Below are positions 14,079-20,442 of a stretch of DNA of 64,000 nt, in pieces. Origin of the DNA: an uncultured Bacteroidales bacterium (GTDB lineage Bacteria > Bacteroidota > Bacteroidia > Bacteroidales > Bacteroidaceae). Each line of letters begins with the position of its first letter. Position 1 is the stretch's first letter. The stretch spans positions 1-64,000 of the forward strand of contig CACYZY010000004.1 of assembly GCA_902779085.1 (NCBI GenBank), written 5' to 3'. Under the pieces are notes generated by a model that searched no databases, was not told the origin of the DNA, and worked only from the letters and a program-made list of their open reading frames with translations. The position numbers and the translations under genes are program-made.

Positions 14079-15065
14079 ATGGAAGGTGTTGCCAATAATG
14101 TTGAGGCCGTTCGCTATGTGCGCATCCCTGTTTGCTTAATCAGGCAATTGGTAATGCCAGAGTACAGCGTTGAGCATTTAGTTTCATATTGCGTTTATGA
14201 AGCTGCGATGGATATTTACAAGTCGAACTCAATCGCCAACGACGAAGCTTTCCAGAAAGACCTTATTTATAATTATTATGCGAGTAATGGGGCTTTGACT
14301 GATGAACTCATAAATTGCCTTGATGACTTGCAAAACGCAGATTTAATTAGTTTTGACGAATACTACAAAGGGAATACCACCGAAGGCGATTTTCAACCAG
14401 ACTTTGAAATTGAAGATTTAACCAACTTTCTGGCTGGCAACGAAGATGACAGGCTGGACTTTACCAAAGACCATTTTCTGGAAATCGCAAACGAGTGGTG
14501 TCGAATCCGAGCAGTATTATTTAAGTTCCAACTGAGCGGGAATGTAGAGAATATAATAAGGAAACACAACGAAATGCAAAGACTGGTCAAAGGGAATGCG
14601 TTTGCACCAGTCGGCATTATCTTTTTATTGAACTATCTTAATAACACAAAGACGGAGAAAGACAGGATCAAGCTTGCTTTGTTTCTTGGCATTAAGTCAA
14701 TAATAGGTATGGGGAAGAAATACGCCGTTACTACCCTTTCGCTAATTAAGTGCCGAATGTTCGGTTTTAGTTCCCCCAAGGAACTAGAGAAGGCTTTGAC
14801 CCAGAAGAAAAACAAAAGGCTCAAAGATCAGGTCGAACACTACACCACCCATCGCCAATTTGACAAGCTGAGAAGAGATCTAACAGGAGAATTAGTGAAG
14901 GTCTGGGTAGGCTACGGACGCAGAACTATTATTGCAACGGCATACGACTGGGACGACATCAAGTTAGATGTGGCTAATTTTATGAGGAAGAAAAGAGGCC
15001 TTTCCGCTCAGGACACAGCCACACGGCAAAGGGATGAGCTTGCCCAGATGTTAAGACTATATTAA
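14079..15065 (+). CDS. Unknown 328-aa protein, candidate replication protein
   Basis: Start at ATG 14079, two bases after the preceding stop and behind GGGAGGG; the in-frame start at 14046 overlaps the upstream gene. No signal peptide or membrane helix. The first 100 residues are acidic; the C-terminal half is basic with a helical block (LFLGIKSIIGMGKKYAVTTLSL, then IKCRMFGFSSPKELE) and RRDLTGELVKVWVGYGRR. I do not recognise a family with confidence. It lies immediately before two sets of short direct repeats resembling iterons, the usual arrangement of a replication initiator and its origin, but no catalytic motif proves this. Confidence 0.6.
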   Translation: MEGVANNVEAVRYVRIPVCLIRQLVMPEYSVEHLVSYCVYEAAMDIYKSNSIANDEAFQKDLIYNYYASNGALTDELINCLDDLQNADLISFDEYYKGNTTEGDFQPDFEIEDLTNFLAGNEDDRLDFTKDHFLEIANEWCRIRAVLFKFQLSGNVENIIRKHNEMQRLVKGNAFAPVGIIFLLNYLNNTKTEKDRIKLALFLGIKSIIGMGKKYAVTTLSLIKCRMFGFSSPKELEKALTQKKNKRLKDQVEHYTTHRQFDKLRRDLTGELVKVWVGYGRRTIIATAYDWDDIKLDVANFMRKKRGLSAQDTATRQRDELAQMLRLY

Positions 15066-15100
15066 CATTTGGTAATCAATAATAGTGGATGACTTTAATA

Positions 15101-15187
15101 GTGGTTGCTATGTGGTTGCTATGTGGTTGCTATGTGGTTGCCTTAAAGAATGAATATAAATAAAGAATGAACTTTATAAAGAATGAA
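15101..15187 (+). repeat. Iteron-like direct repeats (possible origin)
   Basis: Three complete tandem copies and one partial copy of the 11-mer GTGGTTGCTAT (15101-15142) are followed by three copies of AAAGAATGAA (15145, 15162, 15178; 16-17 bases apart). Confidence 0.7.
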
Positions 15188-15202
15188 CGTAAAAAAGAAA
15201 AG

Positions 15203-15236
15203 CACTCATTTAAAAAAATGAGTGTGTCTATTTTTT
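15203..15236 (+). terminator. Terminator after the repeat block
   Basis: CACTCATT (15203-15210) pairs with AATGAGTG (15217-15224), followed by TGTCTATTTTTT. Confidence 0.65.
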
Positions 15237-15258
15237 AAGGAATTATTATTTTAAAGAC

Positions 15259-15537
15259 ATGAATGCAAAAAAAACGGATCTTTCAATAAAAAACAAGTGT
15301 TGCCAAAACACCTTAATTGACAACAGCAATGCAGATATTTCTCTGGATGGGAAGTGCCGTAATTGTACTAAAGTTGTTTATAGAGAGGTTTATTTATCTT
15401 CTGCTAGGTGGGCGGGATATTGCAGTCGCTACAGGCGGCGAGTTTCGGGCGAAGATGTATGTTTGTCCACCCCGCCACTAGAAAGCCCGACAAATAGCAA
15501 ATGTGCCAATATTCAGCTATCTTTATTTAACTATTGA
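15259..15537 (+). CDS. Small cysteine-containing protein (92 aa), unknown
   Basis: Contains KCCQN, CRNCTK, GYCSRYRRRVSGEDVC: several paired cysteines that could form a zinc site. The tail NIQLSLFNY is hydrophobic. No family recognised. It lies between the terminator at 15203 and the 68-aa gene, whose start is five bases after its stop. Confidence 0.45.
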   Translation: MNAKKTDLSIKNKCCQNTLIDNSNADISLDGKCRNCTKVVYREVYLSSARWAGYCSRYRRRVSGEDVCLSTPPLESPTNSKCANIQLSLFNY

Positions 15538-15541
15538 TACC

Positions 15542-15748
15542 ATGACCAAAGAAGAGTTAAAAGACCTTGTAGTCGTCTTTGTAGAAAGGTTCGGGTCTTG
15601 CCCTGTTGCCAAGTCAATTTTTAATACCTGGCTCTGTGGGCATTGTCACACATTCCCGAAGAGAGCCAGCGATATAATAGACGATATGCGATTTTATAAC
15701 CTTATCAGGCTCAAAAAGGGAATGGTAGAGTTTTGCTATGAATTTTAA
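15542..15748 (+). CDS. Small protein of unknown function (68 aa)
   Basis: Start taken at ATG 15542; an in-frame upstream start at 15503 lies inside the preceding gene. The sequence TKEELKDLVVVFVERFGSCP, then FNTWLCGHCHTFP, then ASDIIDDMRFYNLIRLKKG, reads like a small winged-helix or regulatory fold. No family recognised. Confidence 0.5.
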   Translation: MTKEELKDLVVVFVERFGSCPVAKSIFNTWLCGHCHTFPKRASDIIDDMRFYNLIRLKKGMVEFCYEF

Positions 15749-15796
15749 TTTGTTATTTCCAGTCCTAATGTTTAATTTTGGCAAATTAATAGAATT

Positions 15797-16006
15797 ATGA
15801 AGTACATTACACTAGAAGAAGCGGAGAAAGTTTATGAGCGTATTCTTAAAGAGTATGCTCCACCCTCATTTAACGGCCATGCTCTTTTTACTTTGCCGCC
15901 TATCGATCTTAAAGAAATATTTGGCAATCGCCTGAAGATGGATGTAAACAAAGTTACTCAAGAGTTGCAAAGGTTGATTGCCGAAGCCATAGACAAGCAA
16001 TGCTAA
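15797..16006 (+). CDS. Small protein of unknown function (69 aa)
   Basis: Soluble, mostly helical (LEEAEKVYERILKEY and DVNKVTQELQRLIAEAI). No family recognised. Ends just before a strong terminator at 16021. Confidence 0.5.
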   Translation: MKYITLEEAEKVYERILKEYAPPSFNGHALFTLPPIDLKEIFGNRLKMDVNKVTQELQRLIAEAIDKQC

Positions 16007-16020
16007 TACATCGTATTTTA

Positions 16021-16053
16021 ACAGCCCTGAGTCGTTTTAGGGCTGTTTTTTTG
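16021..16053 (+). terminator. Intrinsic terminator
   Basis: ACAGCCCT (16021-16028) pairs with AGGGCTGT (16039-16046), followed by TTTTTTG. Confidence 0.8.
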
Positions 16054-16059
16054 TTTTAC

Positions 16060-16129
16060 CCGTTTGTGTTTTGTTAATAATATTTAATATCTCACAATAC
16101 AAATGTCCGTTTGTGTTTTGTTACAAAAC
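16060..16129 (+). repeat. Direct repeats and palindrome upstream of serine recombinase
   Basis: The 17-mer CCGTTTGTGTTTTGTTA occurs at 16060-16076 and 16107-16123. The second copy runs into a perfect palindrome GTTTTGTTACAAAAC (16115-16129). These may be binding sites for the recombinase. Confidence 0.65.
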
Positions 16130-16136
16130 TATTTTG

Positions 16137-16144
16137 TATATTTG
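16137..16144 (+). promoter_or_regulatory. -7 promoter box of serine recombinase gene
   Basis: TATATTTG, 25 bases before ATG 16170, eight bases downstream of the palindrome. No TTTG lies at the normal spacing, so binding of a regulator at the palindrome could matter. Confidence 0.45.
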
Positions 16145-16169
16145 TAGCAGAAAAACAACAATTTGAGTT

Positions 16170-16835
16170 ATGAAAAAGTTTATCAGTTACACAAGGGTTT
16201 CAACCGCAAAGCAGGGTTTAGGACTGGACGCCCAAGCCGCAACTATCAACGCCTATGTTAAGAGTCATGGCGGGACTATCATAGCCAGTTATTCGGAGAA
16301 GGAATCGGGCAAGGAAACAATTAAGCGAGAAGCATTGCAACAGGCAATCAAGCAATGCAAAACCGATGATTGTATTTTGGTCGTTGCCAAATTAGACAGG
16401 CTTTCCCGTGACATCATGGACATTTTTGCATTGAAGAAGGACAGACAACTTAAATTTGAGGTTTGCGACATTGATGCAAGCGACACGATGACGCTGGGCA
16501 TCTTCGCCACTCTTGCCCAGAAAGAGCGTGAAATGATTTCAAAAAGAACAAAGGAAGCTTTAGCAGCCAAGAAGGCAGACGGTGTTAAATTAGGCAACCC
16601 TCATGCGGGAAACACATTGAAGATGTACAACCATCTCGGAGCAGAGAAGCGAAAGGAATCAGCCAACACAAACGAAGCCAACCGCCACGCATGGGGAGCA
16701 ATCCGACTGATGGAAGGCTCTTTGCGTGCAAAAGCTAACTATCTTAATGCGGAAGGCTATTTAACACCAACAGGCAAGAAATTTACACCTATGCAAGTTA
16801 GTAGGCTTATTCAAAGATTCGGCACTAACGACTAA
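16170..16835 (+). CDS. Small serine recombinase (resolvase/invertase family)
   Basis: 221 aa. The catalytic domain begins KFISYTRVSTAKQGLGLDAQ with nucleophile Ser11 in YTRVS. AKLDRLSRD carries the conserved Arg residues of the second motif, and LAQKEREMISKRTKEALAAKK is the long E-helix. The C-terminal 60 residues (GAIRLMEGSLRAKANYLNAEG, then TPTGKKFTPMQVSRLI) form a DNA-binding HTH. Size fits resolvases rather than large integrases. It could resolve or invert DNA at the repeats just upstream; a second recombinase inside an element that already has a tyrosine integrase is notable. Ends in a 14-bp hairpin terminator. Confidence 0.9.
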   Translation: MKKFISYTRVSTAKQGLGLDAQAATINAYVKSHGGTIIASYSEKESGKETIKREALQQAIKQCKTDDCILVVAKLDRLSRDIMDIFALKKDRQLKFEVCDIDASDTMTLGIFATLAQKEREMISKRTKEALAAKKADGVKLGNPHAGNTLKMYNHLGAEKRKESANTNEANRHAWGAIRLMEGSLRAKANYLNAEGYLTPTGKKFTPMQVSRLIQRFGTND

Positions 16836-16863
16836 AAGGTCATCATCTTATTAGAGCAGTTAT

Positions 16864-16900
16864 GAAAATATTCTTCAGAAAATGAAGAATATTTTCTTTA
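16864..16900 (+). terminator. Terminator after serine recombinase
   Basis: Fourteen-base perfect stem (16864-16877 with 16883-16896), loop GAAAA, then TTTA. Confidence 0.75.
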
Positions 16901-16934
16901 AATGCCTATTAATCAACAATTTGACTTAATTTAT

Positions 16935-16966
16935 TTTGGTATTTCGCTTATTGTTTGCTATGTTTG
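16935..16966 (+). promoter_or_regulatory. Promoter of the 78-aa gene
   Basis: TTTG (16935-16938), 20 bases, TATGTTTG (16959-16966), perfect consensus. Confidence 0.7.
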
Positions 16967-17000
16967 CCCCGTCATTTATTAACAACTAAATTTTAAATGT

Positions 17001-17237
17001 ATGGAGTTTAAATTAAACCAATCGGCAATCAATGAAGTAGAGTACTTTTTTAATCGAGTTGTAAGGGCTGACAAGTCGGAGCTGTTGTGTGAACTTTTAC
17101 GGGCATATGAGTCGCTTGCCTTTCTTTGCCAGTATTGCGAGCAAAAAGACGAAACAACTTTTAATTGTGCGACTGAAGTGCAAACGATTTTGGAGTATTA
17201 TCGCCAATTGCTCGATGCTGTCTTCACTCATCAATGA
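17001..17237 (+). CDS. Small protein of unknown function (78 aa)
   Basis: Almost entirely helical, acidic, with four cysteines (ELLCELLRAYESLAFLCQYCE). No family recognised. It has its own consensus promoter and is followed by a 190-base gap (17238-17430) that holds a C-rich run and the -7 box TAACTTTG (17388-17395) of the next gene. Confidence 0.55.
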   Translation: MEFKLNQSAINEVEYFFNRVVRADKSELLCELLRAYESLAFLCQYCEQKDETTFNCATEVQTILEYYRQLLDAVFTHQ

Positions 17238-17430
17238 TTACTTTTCCAGAGAGGGGGCTGGGATGGCATTATACCACCCCCCCTATTATTAAGCACGTTA
17301 AACACTTTCATTCCTTATCCAAATTTTTTTATTTTTTTCTTATAGTGATTGTTTGCTTATAATGTTCCTATTTATCAAAAAATTTGCTAACTTTGGAACA
17401 AGATTTAACTAACGCAGACACAGGCACAAA

Positions 17431-17925
17431 ATGAAAATTAAGACATTAACCGATTTGGAGCGGGTATGTATCGCCGCCACCCTGACACTGGGCAGGGATA
17501 GCTTGGACATGGTTTACCACATCCTGAAACCAGACACCACCGTTGAAAGCCCCTTAATTTTCCACAAGATGGCTTTGAGGTGGTGGAACAATCCGACCGT
17601 CAAGTCTTTTGCAAACGACCTTCGGGCAATCCACTTGCAACGAAACGATGATGCTATAGAAATGGAAACGGAGGAGGACGAGCCGTTGACAAAGGCGTTT
17701 TTAGTCAAGGAGCTGCGCCTTGCACTTAAAGCGACCGCTGATCCCAGCGACCGTGCGTCTATTGCCATGAAGCTTTCCGACTTGGTAGGGCTGAAAGGCA
17801 AGGACAGCGAGAGCAAGGAACAGGAGCAACGCCGTTTCTATCTTCCTTTCGTTTCTCATTGTCGCTCCTGTAAGCTGGTGCAGTTGTTTAAGGACATCAG
17901 CGGGCAGAACAGGACTAAACAATAG
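17431..17925 (+). CDS. Possible terminase-small-subunit-like protein (164 aa)
   Basis: Helical N-terminus (LERVCIAATLTLGRDSLDMVYH) leading to RWWNNPTVKSFANDLRA, then an acidic linker, a second helical block (FLVKELRLALKATADPSDRAS followed by AMKLSDLVGLKG) and a terminal FYLPFVSHCRSC. This order resembles small packaging proteins seen in Bacteroidetes phages, where an N-terminal HTH region ends in an N-P-x-V motif. The assignment is from memory of the pattern and is weak; it could be an unrelated DNA-binding protein. Two coiled-coil proteins follow. Confidence 0.45.
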   Translation: MKIKTLTDLERVCIAATLTLGRDSLDMVYHILKPDTTVESPLIFHKMALRWWNNPTVKSFANDLRAIHLQRNDDAIEMETEEDEPLTKAFLVKELRLALKATADPSDRASIAMKLSDLVGLKGKDSESKEQEQRRFYLPFVSHCRSCKLVQLFKDISGQNRTKQ

Positions 17926-17931
17926 GCACTT

Positions 17932-18210
17932 ATGGCAAGTATTGTTGAATTAATACAAGGGTTTAGGCTGCGATACATGAACGCCTGCCAAAATATTGAT
18001 ATTCTTAATAGTAAGATACGCGAGATACAAAAAATCAAGCGTGACACTAAAAGCAAGGTCCCTGCTAAATTCAGAAATACATATTCGACCCAATCGTATG
18101 ACCGCTATATTAGAGAGTTGAAGAGAGAAAGGGCTTTGCAGGAACTGACTAAAAGAGATATAGAAAACAAGATAGAAAAGCTTGCAGAGCTGTGGGATAG
18201 GTTCACTTAA
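17932..18210 (+). CDS. Coiled-coil protein of unknown function (92 aa)
   Basis: Basic, almost fully helical, with heptad-like patterns (ILNSKIREIQKIKRDTKSK and IRELKRERALQELTKRDIEN). Starts six bases after the preceding stop, so same operon. No family recognised. Confidence 0.55.
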   Translation: MASIVELIQGFRLRYMNACQNIDILNSKIREIQKIKRDTKSKVPAKFRNTYSTQSYDRYIRELKRERALQELTKRDIENKIEKLAELWDRFT

Positions 18211-18281
18211 TACAATTTAGGGCTGGGCATCAGCCATCGAAGAAGATGCAAAGAGTTTCATTTTTAAATTTTAATAATATG

Positions 18282-18572
18282 AGTTACAAGGATCAATTGT
18301 TACAAACACAAAAAGAAGCCATTGCCCAGCGGCAGGCAGAATTAGCACAGGCACAGGAAGAGCGAGCCGCCTATCTGGAGAGCGAACAACACGAACGTGA
18401 CGCACACGAACACTATCAAGACCTCTGGGCGGCTAAGGCAAAAAAAGAGGGCTGGACTTATAAGCGAGAGCCGTTTGTTTCTGCGGCAGACCGCCAGAGA
18501 ATGGCAGAAGAAGCCAAGCAAAGGGAAATCGCTTATTTAAAAGAGAAGTTGTCTAAACTTGAAGCTATGTAA
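18282..18572 (+). CDS. Coiled-coil protein of unknown function (96 aa)
   Basis: Start taken at ATG 18282; the frame opens at 18246. Long charged helix rich in Gln, Glu and Ala (QTQKEAIAQRQAELAQAQEE), a short aromatic centre (DLWAAKAKKEGWTYKREPF) and a second helix. Last gene of the plus-strand run; convergent with the integrase. Confidence 0.5.
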   Translation, partial: SYKDQLLQTQKEAIAQRQAELAQAQEERAAYLESEQHERDAHEHYQDLWAAKAKKEGWTYKREPFVSAADRQRMAEEAKQREIAYLKEKLSKLEAM

Positions 18573-18647
18573 AGCATTAACCATGCTGTCGGATGGCAAC
18601 CAACTTTGACCGTTATACATAGTTAAATATTTCATGGTGCAAATTTG

Positions 18648-18682
18648 CTCCGTCTGTCTGCGAGAGATAGGCGGAGTTTTTT
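18648..18682. terminator. Terminator between coiled-coil gene and integrase
   Basis: CTCCG (18648-18652) pairs with CGGAG (18672-18676), with inner TCT/AGA pairing and TTTTTTG after it; A/T-rich flanks GCAAATTTGC lie before it. Sits between convergent genes. Confidence 0.5.
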
Positions 18683-18693
18683 GCAAATATGTC

Positions 18694-20157
18694 TTAATCT
18701 ATTAGTGCTACCGTTTCATTCATCACGTCCAAGTCAATATCTCTATATCGAGAGAACGCCCTACTACCTTCTGCGTGTCCGCTCATTTTCCCTATAATAT
18801 TGGGGTCTTTGGTCTTTTTGTAAAGATTGCCAATAAAGGTTCTTCTTGCCATGTGTGAAGAGGCAATTTCGTTAATCGGCCGTTGTTCAGATTCTCCAGT
18901 CGTTGGATTTACTATTGTTACCTTCCTGTTAATGTTGCAAGCGGTCAACACCTTCTTAATAGCATTGTTATAGTTTTGCGCTTCTATGAAAGGGAAAAGC
19001 CTGCCCTTTACGTCTAGACCCTTGTATTTCTCAACCAATGCTTTCGCCCTGTTGTTAAGTGGTACATAAACAACTACCGATTTCTTGTCTTTAGTCTTTC
19101 TTGGAATGTATGAAACATTAAGTACACCCTCTATTGTAGAGATATTATCGTAGGTCATTTTCAACAAGTCAGACACACGGCAACCAATAAGGCATTGAAA
19201 TACGAATATATCCCGCTGTTGCTCCAGAGCTTTATTGTCGGAGAAATCCCAATCGGCTATTGTGTTGCGCTCTTCAAGTGTGAGAAAAAATGGTGTTCCG
19301 TAATCATCATGTGCGATCTTTATACCTTTGAATGGCCTGTTATTGGTATAGTTATTATCGTCCAGCCAATTAAAAAAAGCTCTAAGGTGGTTTTTTCGGT
19401 TTGTGATGATGTGCTTGCCTCTTGCCTCAATTTTGCAGTTTTTATGCTTGGGGGTAAACTCTGCTGGATAATCGGAAAGAAGAGTCTGGAAGATGTTCGG
19501 GTGTTCTTCCGATAATGCTTTCTCGTTTGCCATGTAGTTAAAGAAATCTTCAATCGTTTCTCGGTCTATTGTATCAATGTCTAATGTGAAACCCCTCCGC
19601 TCTTTGTCCGTCATTCTAACATACTTTTCATACCTTGCCAGTATTCTCACCAACACACGAAAACCACGCTTTCTACCCTCAGACACTTCTTTCTTATTCA
19701 TGTATTCCTCCGTCCATTCAAAAAAGGTTTTCATCATTCGAGAGCCTTCTTTTTCTTCTTTTCTCTTTCTCCTTTTCTCCTGAATGACATAATAGGATAT
19801 ATTTTTTGCATCAATGCCACTTACTAAGCTCATGGCATCCTCAATCGACTTGTGCGATAAAACCTCTTTGCCTTCTTTCAGCGCATTTGTCACAGCCTCC
19901 AAACGGGATATGAAAGAGTACAAATCCGACTTGGCTTTCTCTGCTTGCTCAACCTCTGGTTGGTTTAACTTTCCCTTCTTGGGTGGTATTACATCATAAG
20001 TAAAGCCCCTGCTTGTTTCTTTTGACTTAAACCATTCTGGCCTTATGAATACGCCCGACTTAAAGCAAGGCCTGTTTTTTCGTGCAATTGTTAGTTTCAC
20101 AATAACCTGACGCAAGAGGCCTTTTTTAGATGATAGTTTTAAAAATGAAGTTGCCAT
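18694..20157 (-). CDS. Tyrosine recombinase/integrase of the element
   Basis: 487 aa. The N-terminal arm-binding domain (about 1-60, KKGLLRQVIVKLTIARKNRP) is followed by a Lys/Glu-rich helix, a core-binding SAM-like domain (about 142-285) and the catalytic domain. Catalytic residues are visible: Arg327 (GCRVSDLL), His435 and Arg438 (HMARR), His461 (SGH), and Tyr471 (SRYRDID). It lies at the right end, reading inward, 180 bases from attR. Somewhat longer than most Bacteroidetes integrases (about 400 aa) because of the central linker. It should catalyse integration and excision at the tRNA-Arg repeat. Confidence 0.95.
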   Translation of the reverse strand: MATSFLKLSSKKGLLRQVIVKLTIARKNRPCFKSGVFIRPEWFKSKETSRGFTYDVIPPKKGKLNQPEVEQAEKAKSDLYSFISRLEAVTNALKEGKEVLSHKSIEDAMSLVSGIDAKNISYYVIQEKRRKRKEEKEGSRMMKTFFEWTEEYMNKKEVSEGRKRGFRVLVRILARYEKYVRMTDKERRGFTLDIDTIDRETIEDFFNYMANEKALSEEHPNIFQTLLSDYPAEFTPKHKNCKIEARGKHIITNRKNHLRAFFNWLDDNNYTNNRPFKGIKIAHDDYGTPFFLTLEERNTIADWDFSDNKALEQQRDIFVFQCLIGCRVSDLLKMTYDNISTIEGVLNVSYIPRKTKDKKSVVVYVPLNNRAKALVEKYKGLDVKGRLFPFIEAQNYNNAIKKVLTACNINRKVTIVNPTTGESEQRPINEIASSHMARRTFIGNLYKKTKDPNIIGKMSGHAEGSRAFSRYRDIDLDVMNETVALID

Positions 20158-20181
20158 AGATTTAATGTTTTAATCATGCTA

Positions 20182-20212
20182 CAAAGATATAAAACAATAA
20201 CAAAACAACAAA
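20182..20212 (-). promoter_or_regulatory. Promoter of integrase gene
   Basis: Minus strand: TTTG (20212-20209), 19 bases, TATCTTTG (20189-20182), perfect consensus. The arm-type repeats begin six bases upstream, so integrase binding could repress its own gene. Confidence 0.7.
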
Positions 20213-20217
20213 AAAAT

Positions 20218-20258
20218 GGGTCACAATTAGGTCACAATAACGAAAGAATAGGTCACAC
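20218..20258 (+). repeat. Integrase arm-type sites, right cluster
   Basis: Three direct copies of (A/G)GGTCACA(A/C): 20218-20226, 20229-20237, 20250-20258. The first two have the same 11-base spacing as the left pair. Confidence 0.65.
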
Positions 20259-20337
20259 AATGAAAACAATATAATTTATAAAAGCCTGTAAAACATTTAA
20301 TTTTGTTTCATTTAATTTCATACATTTTCATAAATTG

Positions 20338-20355
20338 GAATCGCGGCGGAATCAC
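20338..20355 (+). repeat. attR, 18-bp attachment repeat
   Basis: Identical to 12714-12731; marks the right end of the element. Confidence 0.9.
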
Positions 20356-20363
20356 AAACGTAA

Positions 20364-20407
20364 AAAGGGTGACATGAAAGTTTACTTTCAGAAGTCACCT
20401 TTTTTAT
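20364..20407. terminator. Bidirectional terminator next to attR
   Basis: AAGGGTGAC pairs with GTCACCTTTT (20366-20374 with 20394-20404), with an inner GAAAGT/ACTTTC hairpin. It ends the minus-strand receptor gene (stop at 20443) and, in the uninterrupted chromosome, would follow tRNA-Arg directly. Confidence 0.7.
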
Positions 20408-20442
20408 ATTTGTAAGATTGGCTGGTCCCTAATCTATCCCTC

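Larger units (their letters stand above)
12714..20355. mobile_element. Integrated element in tRNA-Arg (about 7.6 kb)
   Basis: Bounded by 18-bp identical direct repeats (12714-12731 in the tRNA 3' end; 20338-20355 beyond the integrase). The integrase gene lies at the right end. Paired AGGTCACAA repeats sit about 80 bases inside both ends. Contents: two HTH proteins, several small unknown proteins, an unknown 328-aa protein with iteron-like repeats, a serine recombinase, a possible terminase-small-subunit-like protein, coiled-coil proteins and a tyrosine integrase. No relaxase, conjugation, capsid or transposase gene is visible. Confidence 0.88.

Noticed and set aside
15101..15187. Short direct repeats as a CRISPR array
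   Set aside because: Units are 10-11 bases, adjacent or irregularly spaced, without spacers or cas genes.
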